Shown: positions 1-10,560 of the stretch, one piece after another
Layout of the letters: each line of letters starts with the position of its first letter
Numbering within the stretch: position 1 is the first letter of the stretch
NCBI GenBank assembly: GCA_029961685.1
Contig: JARWKL010000008.1
Coordinates: 14,851,981 to 14,915,980, forward strand
Source: Aristolochia californica
Lineage: Eukaryota > Streptophyta > Magnoliopsida > Piperales > Aristolochiaceae
Reading direction: 5' to 3'
Length of the DNA: 64,000 nt
Position numbers and translations under genes: made by a program
Notes under the pieces: model-generated
The model's input: only the letters and a program-made list of their open reading frames with translations
What the model was told of the DNA's origin: nothing
The model's database searches: none

Positions 1-274
1 TGGCAACCACAGTAGGAAACTTTCAAAGAGAACCTCGACAGAACGGAATGGTAGAGGATCAAGATCAAGATTCAAGAAAATCAGTAGTAAGATCAAGATC
101 AAGTTTTCAGAACAGAGTTTCTTCCTCAATGGTGCTTCGAAATAGAGTGATGAATCTCTCTTCTCCGTGGAAGAAATAATCCAGCAAGATACTCAGCAGC
201 TTCTGTCAATGATGAATAAGAAACTCCTAGAAATAGAATAGCGAAGCAGTAGTAAACAAACAGAGAAGAGGATC
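1..274. other. Non-coding leader remnant of a minus-strand LTR element
   Basis: No gene is recognised here. On the minus strand this stretch lies downstream of the LTR at 801-1083 and its primer-binding site, so it is probably untranslated leader of that element, continued from 714-788 and interrupted by the solo LTR at 275-713. Short open frames exist on the minus strand but none resembles gag. Confidence 0.4.
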
Positions 275-713
275 TGTTGGAAGATAAACTCAAGCTCACA
301 CGACCAAGGAAGGCCCACATCTAAGATTATTATAAGATGGGCCACACGGCCAAGGAAGGCCCACAAGATGGGTTCAAGCCCATAAGAAGTAGGACCCACA
401 ATGATTACCATGAGCTGGCATCCTTATCACATTAGTTAGAAGATCAAGAAGGACTCACAAAAGTATCTTATCTTATGGTTATGTCAAAGAAGAGTTTTAG
501 TTTGAGTTATGTTTGTCTTTTAACTATATTGAGTTATTTAATTATGTTAGGACTTATCTTTAAGTGTTAGACTTTGGGTGTAATTGGGACAAGGGTAGTT
601 TTATTGTAATTGGACTCTACTACCTTCCTCTATTATAAATAGAGGTTCATGTACTCTGATTACAACAAGTTATTGAAGTCAATGAAGTATTTCTCTTTTC
701 CATAAATTCATTA
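275..713 (+). mobile_element. Solo LTR, family A (copia-type)
   Basis: A 439-base LTR begins TGTTGGAAGAT and carries a TATA-like box (TATTATAAATAGAGG, from 631). Its end has decayed to ATTCATTA where relatives end ATTCAACA. It is flanked by a perfect five-base target duplication GGATC (270-274 and 714-718). No internal region follows, so it is a solo LTR left by LTR-LTR recombination. The same family occurs in opposite orientation at 28629-29069, 31079-31516, 51094-51453 and 53207-53616. Confidence 0.88.
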
Positions 714-788
714 GGATCCTTCTAAGACTTCGTCAGATTTCATCAAAATAACAACGTCTTCAGGATAATTTGGATCCTGAAAATCACA

Positions 789-800
789 GCTCTGATACCA
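789..800 (-). promoter_or_regulatory. tRNA-Met primer-binding site
   Basis: The minus strand reads TGGTATCAGAGC directly next to the LTR at 801-1083. This is the standard plant initiator tRNA-Met primer-binding site and fixes that LTR as the 5' LTR of a minus-strand element. Confidence 0.85.
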
Positions 801-1083
801 TGTTGATTTTCAGTATTCCATAGATGATCATTTAGGGAAAACAAATAAGGAAGAAGGAAGAAGAGAGAAGAGAAAGAGAGGATAGAAATATGGTACATGT
901 CCAAAGAGAGGAGGAAATTAGGGTCTTGGACTTCATCCAAACCCTTCCCCATATGGTTTATTCATCGGTATCAAAACTACCAAGATTTCAAGTATACCCT
1001 TCACCCTAATAAGAGTGAAGAAGAGACAAGAAATTTAAACTAATTACATTAATGTCACCCTAATTACATCATATCTTTCAACA
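801..1083 (-). repeat. 5' LTR of a truncated copia-like element
   Basis: A 283-base block has TG/CA ends in plus coordinates (TGTTGATTTTC to TTTCAACA) and abuts a perfect primer-binding site on its lower side. The body would extend toward position 1 and beyond the window, so the element is only partly present. The LTR differs from families A and B. Confidence 0.75.
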
Positions 1084-1800
1084 AAATGTAACTGACAAAA
1101 AGGGGTAAGTGAGATATTTTTCTGATATTGTTGATCAATAACAACAACTCAAAAAGTGATGCAAAAAATTCGGTTTAAATTCAGATTTTTGAATGCAACA
1201 AGATACCGGCATGACCTTTGATTCTTCCAATATATATACTTAAATATATATCAGATTGACATAAATTTTTTTTTATGAAACTAGGATTAAATACCTTTCA
1301 TCCAAGTATTACTTCTCTTCATAAAATATACTTCTTTTGAGATAAATAATTTGATAGATTTCGGTCTCTCTAATCTGGCCAAATTAAGTACTCTTTTTCC
1401 TTTTTCCAGCATGACCATTGACTCCTCCAAGATCAATATCTCCATATAAAGAACTCAGATTGAGAATTGGTTGAATAGGTAAGCACTTTTGTTCCTTGAA
1501 CCTCTCTGTTGTTGCTCGAACCTCTCTTGCAATCTGACACTTGTTGCTTCCAATATTTATTTCTATTTTTAGAAAGCTCAAATTGTAAAAAATCATTTTT
1601 TGTTGGAAAGTAGACTCAAATATCTTTTTTGTCAATATATAAAATGCAATATGAAAAGCTAAGTATAGAGGTGAGAACACAAAGCAAACAACAAGTATAG
1701 GGACAAAAAAAAAGAAGATAATTATGAACCTAAACTATTAGAGATAATAGATCAGAAAATGATCACATTATCTTTGTGGGTTGACCGAATCATCTCACAG
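1084..1800 (-). mobile_element. Internal-region remnant of a family A non-autonomous element
   Basis: Non-coding sequence clearly resembles the internal regions of elements A1 (about 30130-31060) and A2 (about 52440-53200), including the GACCTTTGATTCTTCCAAT stretch and the GCTCGAACCTCTTT motif. No coding potential is seen. It ends at a primer-binding site (1801-1817) but is not followed by a family A LTR. Confidence 0.65.
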
Positions 1801-1935
1801 AACCTGCTCTAATACCATTTGAAGTTGGGTCCTAGGCCCATCCCATATTGAGTAGCCCATATAGAAAGCCTCTTTCCCAACTAATAAACTCATGATCTTT
1901 GTACTCAATAATCCATGTAGGACTATTCCTTAACA
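1801..1935 (-). repeat. Primer-binding site and short LTR-like block
   Basis: Minus-strand TGGTATTAGAGCAGGTT (1801-1817) is a one-mismatch tRNA-Met primer site. Beside it is a block of about 118 bases (1818-1935) ending CCTTAACA. By position this should be the 5' LTR of the element whose interior is 1084-1800, but it is not the family A LTR. It could be a different short LTR or an LTR damaged by deletion. Confidence 0.45.
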
Positions 1936-2379
1936 TATTTGAAGAGACTTTTGTTTATGATTTTGTAGGATCTTTTGGGAACTTCTGAGGTTTCATGTTG
2001 CAGACGGTTGGGAATTGGAATCTGATGTTTTTTACGTTCTATGGAAAAGGATAACAAAGAGAATTTTCATTTATGGTTTCTGAATTATCTTTGGGCTAAG
2101 GCGCTTTGCACTTTTGTATTACCAAAATTTGAAACAATCATTAAAGTATTTGTAATCAAGTTGAAATTTAGAAAATGTTGCACAAAAGATTATTTATTTT
2201 TTCAATGTTTTTTTATGTGATTCAATATGTTTCACATTTGGTAATATACGCATAAAAAAATGTGGATGTAAGAAAATGGACGAAATGAACCTCAATGTTT
2301 ATTATAATGTGTTATATAGTTTTAAGTTAAAGAAATTTTTTTTTATGGTTGGTTGCTTGGAGTAATCAAATTAAAGGTA
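1936..2379. other. Unannotated AT-rich stretch
   Basis: No open frame, LTR or repeat could be supported on either strand. It leads into the AT-rich tandem array that follows. Confidence 0.5.
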
Positions 2380-3830
2380 ATTAAATTAAATTGAATTATT
2401 TTATTAATTAATATATAAAATTAAATTTTATTACAATAATTTGAAGGAAAATAATGTGTATCAATAAATAAGATTTTTAGAAATAAAATTGAGTTTTTTT
2501 AATATTTTTAAGGTTTGACAATATATTAAATTGATAATGAAAGGTAAGAAATTGATTAGAATATAATTTTTAATGTTAATATATATTTTTGAATTTTAAA
2601 AAAATAGAAAGTAATAAAAAACATATCGACAAATAATATTTAAAAAATTAACTTTTTTTAAATTTTAAAATATCTTTTTCAATATATAATGATGTGATTT
2701 TTATTAGTTAATATATAAATTTTATATTTTATTAAAATAAATAGAAGATAACTGACAAATAAGATTGTTAAAAACTAAAATAAATTTTAAAATACCTTAA
2801 ATCGATAATCATAGTTGTCAATCATATTTGAATATTTTTAAAAACAATAAATATTAAAATTTATATATTTTTAAAAAAATTAAATTTATTGAAATGTGTT
2901 CCGACAAAAAATATTTATGAAAACCATTAAAAAATTACTAATTATTTTTAAAATTATTAAATGTCTAAAATCAATAATAAAAGGTATTAAATAGGTCATT
3001 TTTTTAATTACTTAACTTATTTTTTTAATCATTATAAATATAAGGTAATAAATATTTTAGTAATAAATTTTATTTCTAAACTCGGTAATAATTTTTCGTA
3101 TATGTTTCAATTAAGAAATATTTTAAATCTATAATAAAAGGTGTTAAAAAGGTAAGAGTAAGATTTTTTAATTAATTAATATTAAATTTTTATATTTTAT
3201 TATTATAAATATAAGGTAATAAAAATTTTACAAATAAATTATATTTTTAAACAGTAAATAATTTTTTAATATTTTTTCATTTAATAAATATTTTAAATTG
3301 ATAATAAAAGGTGTTAAATAGCGAGGATTAAGATTTCTTATTTAAAAATATATCTTTTTAATAACTTATTATTAGAAATATATCATTACAAAAAGTGTAC
3401 CAATAAATTTTATTTTAAACTCTAAAATTTTTGTTTCAAATACTTTTTCAATTAATAGATATTTTAAATTGGTAATAAAAGGTATTAAATAGGTATGAAT
3501 AATATTTTTAATTAATTAATATAATTATTTTATTTTTATTACTATAAGGTAATAAAAAAGTGTACCAATAAATTTGTTTTCTAAACTCTAAAAGAAAATT
3601 TTTCAAGTAGTTTTTCAATTAATAAGTATTTTAAATAGATAATAAAAGGTGTAAAATTGGTAAGAGTAATATTTTAAATTAATTTAATATACTTATTTTA
3701 TATTTTATTATTTTAAATATATGGTAATAAAAAGTGTACTGATAAATTTGATTTTTAAACTCTAAAATAAAATTTTCAATTAATAAATAATTTAAATTGA
3801 TAATAATAGGTAGTACATGGATGATGAGGT
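2380..3830. repeat. AT-rich tandem array, about 170-base monomer
   Basis: A core of the type AATTGATAATAAAAGGTGTT recurs at about 2950, 3122, 3294, 3464, 3632 and 3793, with weaker relatives near 2527 and 2805. Spacing is 172, 172, 170, 168 and 161 bases. The monomers are diverged and nearly pure A/T outside the AAAGGT core. There is no coding potential, and each monomer also carries a TAATTAATA-like stretch and a poly-T run. This looks like an old satellite or minisatellite array. Confidence 0.7.
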
Positions 3831-4284
3831 GGTTTACCACGTAATATTTTAAACTGATCTCGAGGGTTTGTGTCATTTAATGACATGGCATCCTACATGG
3901 GTGATGAAGTGTCTTGAAGATGGCGTGTCAGTTGTGTCGTTCGATTCATCGGGTGCTGATGTGTTATTATGACGTGGCACTTTGTAATCGGTCAAAAATT
4001 ATGTGTCACTTTTAACTGTACATATGTGCATTTGATAGTCAAAGTTGGGTATTTTTTTAATAAGTTAAAAATTTCTTATTTGTGTAATTATGTTTAAAAA
4101 GTTGGGTAATGTCGTAAAAGTCATTTTTTAAATACGGAAAGGAGCGCATCTTTCACCTTAATAGCTTTCTACCTCTTTTTTGCTCCTCATTGTACTGTGA
4201 AAGGTAGGAGATACTAAAAGTGCATCATTCAGCAAGCAACCTCACACTCCCAGCTTTCTCTGCAATGAAGCCTCAGCCTCAGGC
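3831..4284. other. Spacer between the array and the helicase remnant
   Basis: It contains short repeated phrases such as ATGGCATCCTACATGG and GTGATGAAGTG, with no recognisable gene. It could be the leader side of the helicase remnant at 4285, but no promoter element is defensible. Confidence 0.4.
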
Positions 4285-4455
4285 ATGATGGCCCTTTTTG
4301 CTTCTTCTAGTTTGTCTTCTTCTCCTTCTCCTTTCAAGCCATCTCTTTCATCTCATTTGACCATAATGTTGATCAAAGATAAGATCATCGAGAAGATTTT
4401 AGAGAATCGTGTCACATTGATCGTTGGAGATTCGGGTTGTGGTAAGTCGGTTTGA
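4285..4455 (+). pseudogene. N-terminal fragment of a DExH-box RNA helicase (DExH8-like)
   Basis: A 56-codon frame starts ATGATG, has a serine-rich N-terminus and then reads KIIEKILENRVTLIVGDSGC followed by GKS. This is the helicase motif I (Walker A, GxxGxGKS) with the residues that precede it in plant DExH8-type (CCCH zinc finger/DEAH) helicases. The family uses the P-loop to bind ATP for RNA unwinding. The frame ends in TGA directly after GKS-V. The following bases still resemble the next helicase residues (I-P-x-x-F-L) in shifted frames, and nothing like motifs Ia to VI follows. I read it as a truncated, frameshifted gene copy. The GGTAAGT inside the P-loop codons could act as a splice donor, so a first exon of a longer gene is the alternative. 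Confidence 0.6.
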
Positions 4456-5334
4456 TATACCTAATCGATTTCTTAGCGTTCTTTACAGTTGAAGAAGTTT
4501 CAAGAAGACATTGTCTTCATATTTCTTGGATAACGTGGTCACTGGTTATCATGCAAGTTGAACTACTCTAGTTCTGCCTTCTTTTATTTGCTTCTTTGTT
4601 TTGATTTTGGTGTTTCATGGTTTCTCCTTGTTATCCTGGTGCATCTGGTGTTATATTGATCCTTTTGCAATTGCTCTATTGCTTCATTCGCAGAGAGCAT
4701 CGTGACTTTGAAATAAGAATGGGGCTTCTTCTATTCGAGGGGAATTTATTTGGTTAGCTATGTTAAATCGGTGTTGCATGAAGCGAGGTTGTTTCGAGGG
4801 AAAGCACAAATAGTATAGGTTGTGAATCCGATTCACAAGAGAACATTACCTGGATTTTTTACGTGACTACCATGCAGTTTTCTTTTTAAAGAAATTGATG
4901 GCACGATCGGGCTCAGTTTCTCAAGCAAATTTCGTCCATATTGGCTTTCCTAGTGTAATGGTGTTATACCTTTCTAGTAAAATGTGGAGTCGTAATTAAT
5001 TTTTTTCTAAAAGTCTAAAACAAGAAGCGGAAAAATGTCACACATTTTGTTGTTAGTGACGTAGGCCTTGATCCTCTGTCAATTCCTCATCATTTTGTTC
5101 CTCTTGCTCTACTCTTCGAAGTTATATGATAATTGAGGAACCTTTTTAGTTACTCATATATTATCATCTTCCAAGTCACTTCACTTTTCCTTTTTTCACA
5201 ATAAAAAACTTTGTTACTAAGGCATTGTTTGGATCATTTCTATCTTATTGGTTGTTATTCCTTGTTTCTATTTCAGTACATTCATTGATTTTTGCCTATT
5301 TTCCCTTATAGGATTTACATACACACGTATCACT
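4456..5334. other. Non-coding stretch downstream of the helicase remnant
   Basis: No further helicase motif was found. A short plus-strand stretch near 4755-4860 is open in pieces but matches nothing I can name. Confidence 0.4.
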
Positions 5335-5492
5335 TGATGGAAATAGAGATAAAGACAACTGGTGATTGAATTAGAGACATACTCAAATTGTAGACTTCTA
5401 ATCATTTACTGTCTCTGTTGTAACTCTATAAGTTGTGTACACTTAATCAGTAATAATCACGGTAATATTATTCTTCATTCCTATACTCTACA
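5335..5492 (+). repeat. Small LTR-like block with primer-site remnant
   Basis: The block starts TGATGGAAATAGAG, ends CTCTACA and is followed at 5493-5503 by AGTATCAGAG, close to the tRNA-Met primer site. The size (about 158 bases) fits the LTR of a small non-autonomous (TRIM-type) element. No partner 3' LTR in the same orientation was found. Confidence 0.5.
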
Positions 5493-5569
5493 TAGTATCA
5501 GAGTTTGATCGATTAATCAGAACCAGTTTGTTGTCGCTGGAAATACTTATAGAAAGCAGCATTCATCGC

Positions 5570-5627
5570 TGCAATTTGAGTCTGTCTATAATTCAATCAC
5601 CAGTTGTCTTTATCTCTATCTCTATCA
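5570..5627 (-). repeat. Inverted copy of the 5336-5393 LTR segment
   Basis: These 58 bases are the reverse complement of 5336-5393 with about four mismatches, leaving a loop of about 176 bases. The stretch is probably a fragment of a second LTR in opposite orientation rather than a DNA-transposon terminal repeat. Confidence 0.65.
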
Positions 5628-6334
5628 TCATTGTCTAGAGTTAATTCTTTATTTTTTTTTGGAGAAAAGTATTTGTAGAGATTTTGTATCACTTTATGTT
5701 TGAAACTGATATTTTTCTGCTTTTCACTTATATTTCTTTCTTTTTAAAAAAAATTCCCCCTTCTTCTTACGAAAGTTAAGAATCGGTCATCAATCTGGTT
5801 GCAAGGCTATTGTAAATGTGATAAGAAACTATGTTGGAAATTTACATCCTAATTCTTTAATCGAGTTGAATTGTTTATCTATCTGATACTTTACTGGGCA
5901 TTTTGATTGGGTTAAATAGATGAAATTGAGTTCGCTAAAATGAGATCAAACTCACATTCCAATGTTGCATGATATGTTCAAACGAATTTGTCTACTTCTT
6001 AGAGGGCACTAAACATTAGGGTGCTATAAAATATGTGATTTTTTTTGTGGCCACTTCACCATAAAAAGCTTCACAATAAACAAGGCAAAGGAAATGTTGT
6101 CACTATAGACTTAAGGGCACATGAACTATCAGGAATTGGGAAACAGCCATACCATAGATGATCTTCTTACATGGAAATTATAAAAGGCTTTTCTGAAGAA
6201 AAACCATGCCGTAAGCAATGGACATAATGTTGTTGTCAATGTATACATGAGAAGGTCATATGAAAAAGGTGGAAGGACATGTAATTATGTAATCAATAGC
6301 TTAACTTAGTACTCTTTCATCAGGAGCAGGTACA
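5628..6334. other. Spacer before gypsy-1
   Basis: No gene or repeat is recognised. It ends with GTACA (6330-6334), the left target-site duplication of gypsy-1. Confidence 0.5.
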
Positions 6335-7163
6335 TGTTATGGTCCCTAGCCATAGATCGAGTAACTCGGCATGGGATTTGTGAATCCAGCACTGTCATAG
6401 AGTTGCTGCTCTTGGTAAGGAGGAAAAGAAGGCTCTTTTCTTTGGTGTTCTCGGTAAAACTGAAAAGGAGTCTCCTTTCTTTGTTTTTCATGGTAAGGGT
6501 TGAGAACCTTTGCTGCTCGTAGACAGTAAGGGGTTGAACCCTTGGTTGCTCACTTCTAAGAGGCTAAGGACCCTCTTGGCCGGGTACTGATGTTCACGTA
6601 TGATGGATTAGGTGTTCCTAATCCTGCCTTGTTCGTGTATAGGCTTAAGCACCTCTTTAGAGGTTACTCTCAGGTTGGGGATTGGGGAAACCCCTAACCT
6701 TGCTCGGAATGAAGGAGGGAAGGCCCCTGTTGCTGCTGTGAATGAAGGGGAGGCTACAGCCTCTGAGTGAACTCGAAAAAAACTCGAAAACAGCAACAAT
6801 CCTTTCCTCTTTAATTTTGTAAAATCAATGCAAACAGAATTCAAAAAGGAAGAGAATAAACCCAAATCAAGAGAGAAACTATACCTGGAGCTCGTCAAGG
6901 AGACCTCCGAAACCCTAGAGCTCTTCAAGGAGAACTCCAAAACCTATTTAATCTAATTCAATGCTTGACCTTCTTCTATTTCTCTACCCTCTAAATAGGG
7001 TTTGACGTCATTACAGTTTTAGGGCTTTAATTGATAATTCTGCCCATGCGACCTGGATCCTTACATACTTAATGAAAAAAATATACTTAAAACAATATAA
7101 ATTATGAAATTTAAAAGTAATTAACTCAGTGAATCATTGCCGCTTCCTTTGGGTGACCTCACA
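6335..7163 (-). repeat. Gypsy-1 3' LTR
   Basis: It matches 11547-12342 along its length, with small indels. The side next to the polypurine tract lacks about 20 bases present in the 5' LTR, so the boundary reads TGTGAGGTCACCC on the minus strand. Confidence 0.88.
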
Positions 7164-7183
7164 CCCCCCCCCCCCCCCCCCCC
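7164..7183 (-). promoter_or_regulatory. Expanded polypurine tract of gypsy-1
   Basis: A run of 20 C on the plus strand (20 G on the minus strand) lies exactly where the polypurine tract should prime plus-strand synthesis, just inside the 3' LTR. Homologous tracts in the window have 5-6 G, so this is an expansion or an assembly artefact. Confidence 0.7.
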
Positions 7184-8420
7184 TGCCCCTCTTTGGAGAA
7201 AGAGCTTGTCCTCAAGCTCATAAGTTGGGTAGACCAGTTTGAAGTTGGCCAGCTGTTCCCATGTAGCAGCCTCTTGTCCGGTGTCCTTCCATTGTACTAG
7301 AATCTCCCACTGGTTATTAATATGATTGGCATACAATACCGTAGCTGGAGTAAGAATAACCCATCCATTATCCAACGGAGGAAGGGACGGGATCAACGAA
7401 GGAGGTAGACCCTTAAAGGGTTTAGGTAAGGAGACATGGAACACATCATGGAGTTTAGCCGTTGTGGGAAGTTGCAATTGATAGGCGACTGGCCCGATGC
7501 ATGGAATAATAGAGAAAGAGGTAAGGATGGTGTGGGCCTGCTAGTGAGTTTTGGTGGTAAGGATGGAGTCATAGCTAGACATAGTCACCTTCTTTGTATG
7601 TGATATCCTATTGTCCCTCGTCGTAGAAGTCCTTCATACGAACTTGTGATTTGAGGAGGCGATCCGAAATATTTTGTAACACCTGGTCTGGTTCAATGAG
7701 TGCTTGATCAATAGAGTCCACACGAGTGGAGCCCAGAGTATATGAGAGAAGCAAAGGAGGATCTCTGCCATAGAGAATGCTGAAGGGAGTAGACTATAAA
7801 GCGGTGTGGAAGGAAGTGTTGTAAAATTATTCCACCCACGGTAGCCATTGAACCCAATTTTTAGGACGATCGCCACTAGACATCGGAAATACATTTCCAC
7901 AGTGCAGTTAACTACCTCTGTTTGGCTGTCTATTTGAGGATGATAGGATGATGAGAACTTCAACTTGGTGTCGTATAGATGAAACAATTCACGACAAAAA
8001 GTGCTGGTAAAGACATCATTAGGATCACTGACAATCGATTCGGGAATACCATGTAAACGAACAATATGCTTGAGAAATATCTGTGCCACTCTGGATATTG
8101 TATATGGGTGTGCCATGGGGATAAAGTGAGCATACATGGAGAACCGATCCACATCCACAAATAAAATTGACTTGCCCAAAGATTGTGGAAGACCTTCGAC
8201 GAAGTCCATAGAAATATCGGCCTACACCTGTGTAGGAAGTGCCAAAGGCTGTAGAAGACTAGTGGAACTTAAGTGTTCGGCCTTGTTACATTGACACACC
8301 AAACAAGATCATACATATGCTACAATGGAGGTCTTCATAGCCTGCCAATAGAAATCTGCTCGAATGTGATGCAATGTTTTCTGGATGCCTTTATGAGTGT
8401 TGTCATGGTATGTAGAGATG
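7184..8420 (-). pseudogene. Gypsy-1 integrase with C-terminal chromodomain-like module
   Basis: The core is the open stretch 8209-7634. It has the catalytic-domain start MDFVEGLP, the middle motif IVSDPNDVF where the second catalytic Asp is expected, and the third region YHPQIDSQTEVVN, which holds the final Glu. Degenerate His/Cys zinc-binding sequence lies at about 8420-8250. The frame 7477-7121 contains HDVFHVSLPKPFKG, typical of the integrase C-terminus, then WEILVQWKD and ATWE, a chromodomain-like module used by chromoviruses to target chromatin. An extra residue in the middle motif (PN before D), stops and frameshifts separate the pieces. The family would insert the cDNA into nuclear DNA; this copy cannot. 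Confidence 0.85.
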
Positions 8421-9830
8421 ATGGCTAAAAAAAAAATTTGTAATAAATAAGAGAATCCTGAATGGTCCATCTAGAGTCCATGGCCCCCTCTATAAATTGC
8501 TTGTGCATATCGAGAAGAACCGAATTGCTGGCATTTTTCTCCTTGACCAAGTCTAAAAGAATAAAATGAGGCTGGTCGATAGCATATAGAAGCGGCAGAG
8601 TCTCCAAACGTCGTGATAAGGCATTGGCTGCCTTGTTTAACCTGTCTGCACGGTATTCCATAGTAAAGTCGAATCCCATCAATTTACAAATCCATTATTG
8701 TTGAGGAGAAGTCGTGAGTCACTGCTCCAGCAAATATTTAAGGTTGTAATGATCAGTACGAATAAGAAATGTGCAACCCCATAAGGACGGGTGCCAATGT
8801 TGGATAGCTTTGGCCGACCCGATTAACTCGTGTTCATATACTGGCAATTTGTGTGTCGTACTGCCAGCTATCAGCTGAAATAAGCAATAGGTGAAAGTGC
8901 TACTATAGAACGGCCCAATCCCCCACATGATGCGTCACACTCAACCTCAAATAAATCTTCAAAATTGGGAAGTTGCAGAACTGGTGCAGATGCAAGTGAT
9001 AATTTGAGATCTGAGAAGGACTGTGTGGCTTGATCATTCCAAATAAAGGAATTTTTCATGAGGATATTTGTCAATGGTGCTGTAATCGGTCCATAGTTTA
9101 TGATAAATTTCCTATAATATTTTGCCAATCCCAAAAACCCTCTAAAAGCAGAGGTATTCATAGGTTGCGGCCAATCGGCAATAAATTAAATTTTCTCCGA
9201 ATCAACTATGACCCCATCATGGGAAATAATATGGCCGAGATAGCCACATGTGATGTCACAAATGAGCATTTCGATTTCTTTATATATAATTGATGGGCAT
9301 GTAACAGTTGAAATACCAATCTTAAATGATCTAAATGTTGATGCCCGAATTGGCTGTAAATGAGTATGTCATCAAAGAAAACAAGTACAAATTTGCAAAG
9401 ATAGTTGCAGAATACCTCATTAACGCCTAGAATGTGATTGGGGCGTTGGATAACCCAAATGGCATGACCAAAAATTCAAAGTGGCCGTGATGAGTGTGAA
9501 AGGACATTTTCTCGATGTCATCTAGATGCATACGAACCTGATGATATCCAAAGCGCAAGTCCCATTAGGTGAATATATATGACTCATGCAGTTCATCTAA
9601 AAGCTCCTCCACCATAAGAATAGGGAACTTATCTTTCACATTTTGGGCATTCAAATCCCAATAATCGACACAAAATTGCCATGTACCATCATGTTTCTTA
9701 ACGAGGAGGACTAGTGACAAAAATGGTGAACGACTGCTGCAAATAAGGCCTTGTTGTAGCATGGTTTGGCATTGTCTTTAAATTTCATCTTTCTGTAGGT
9801 ATGGGTACCGATAAGGTCAAACGATCACCA
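8421..9830 (-). pseudogene. Gypsy-1 reverse transcriptase and RNase H
   Basis: Read from high to low: RT fingers at 9762-9565 ([19 protein letters not shown], then DKFPI), the catalytic box FFDDILIYS near 9390-9360, the connection region at 9161-8871 (FLGLAKYYRKFI, then the RNase H start VECDAS), RNase H at 8928-8719 (VYEHELIGSAKAIQHWHPSL, TDHYNLKYL), and the RNase H end at 8682-8425 (EYRADRLNKAANALSRR). Both catalytic aspartates of the RT box are still readable, but several frameshifts and stops break the frame. Confidence 0.88.
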
Positions 9831-10002
9831 CTTTTGAGCCCTATTTTAAACATATCCAATGGTCACAATGCCTCAAGGGAGGCAGCCTAGAGGGCTCTTG
9901 TAATAAGTCCGAGAACTCATCCAGGAGATGTTCTATATTATTGTCCGGATTGTCCTATGTGTGAATCGTATGAATGTGATGTGGCTTGTCCACGTGACTG
10001 CC
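9831..10002 (-). pseudogene. Gypsy-1 protease-RT linker, decayed
   Basis: This lies between the protease and RT of the same polyprotein. No long frame survives. Its position and its similarity to the gypsy-2 segment 59640-59760 are the only support. Confidence 0.55.
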
Positions 10003-10560
10003 CTATAATAGTACTTGTTGTCCGCCCATTTCAAAACTCATAGTAAAATCCCAAAAAATAGGGCCTAATTTTTGCAGCCATTTAATACCCAATACCATAT
10101 CATACCCAGATAGAAGTATGACAAAAAAACTTGAATGAAAGAAAGTCGTACCGATTGAGAATTTTACTTTTTTACTGATGTCGTAGCTAGGAACTTTTTC
10201 TCCATTGGCAACCAAAATTGTTGTTGTTGAGTGTGGAAGTATTTTTAGTTGAAGGTGTTGAGCAGTGGTCAAATGGAAAAAATTATGTGTACTTCCCGAA
10301 TCCAGAAGGTTGACAAGGTCCTGGTCCATCACCCGAATGCGGACTTGCATAGTTTTGGTGGATTTCTGTCCTATAATGGCATGCAAAGAGATTTCTGGTG
10401 GATCCTCCTCAGTAGAATCATCAAGTTGTTGCGGTTTTGTGATTTCATCAACCTCTAACCATAACAAACATTTACATTGATGGCCTGCCCTGTATGTTTC
10501 ATCACAATTGTAACATAAGTTCTTTGCCCTGGGCTTAGCCATCTCCACACTCGTTAATTT
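10003..10560 (-). pseudogene. Gypsy-1 gag zinc knuckle and aspartic protease
   Basis: A single open frame of about 180 codons holds the gag C-terminal knuckle LCYNCDETYRAGHQCK (C-x2-C-x5-GH-x-C variant) and then the retropepsin core VNLLDSGSTHNFF, whose DSG is the catalytic triad, followed by the flap-side VLVANGEK and the distal GYDMVLGIKWLQKLGPI. The order is normal for Ty3/gypsy. This is the best-preserved part of the element. Confidence 0.88.

Noticed and set aside
789..800. tRNA gene at primer-binding sites.
   Set aside because: Only 12-17 bases match the 3' end of initiator tRNA-Met. No cloverleaf or internal promoter boxes are present; the site is explained as a primer site beside an LTR.
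5335..5627. MITE with terminal inverted repeats.
   Set aside because: The arms are not at matching outer ends with a target duplication, and one arm continues into an LTR end with a primer-site remnant.
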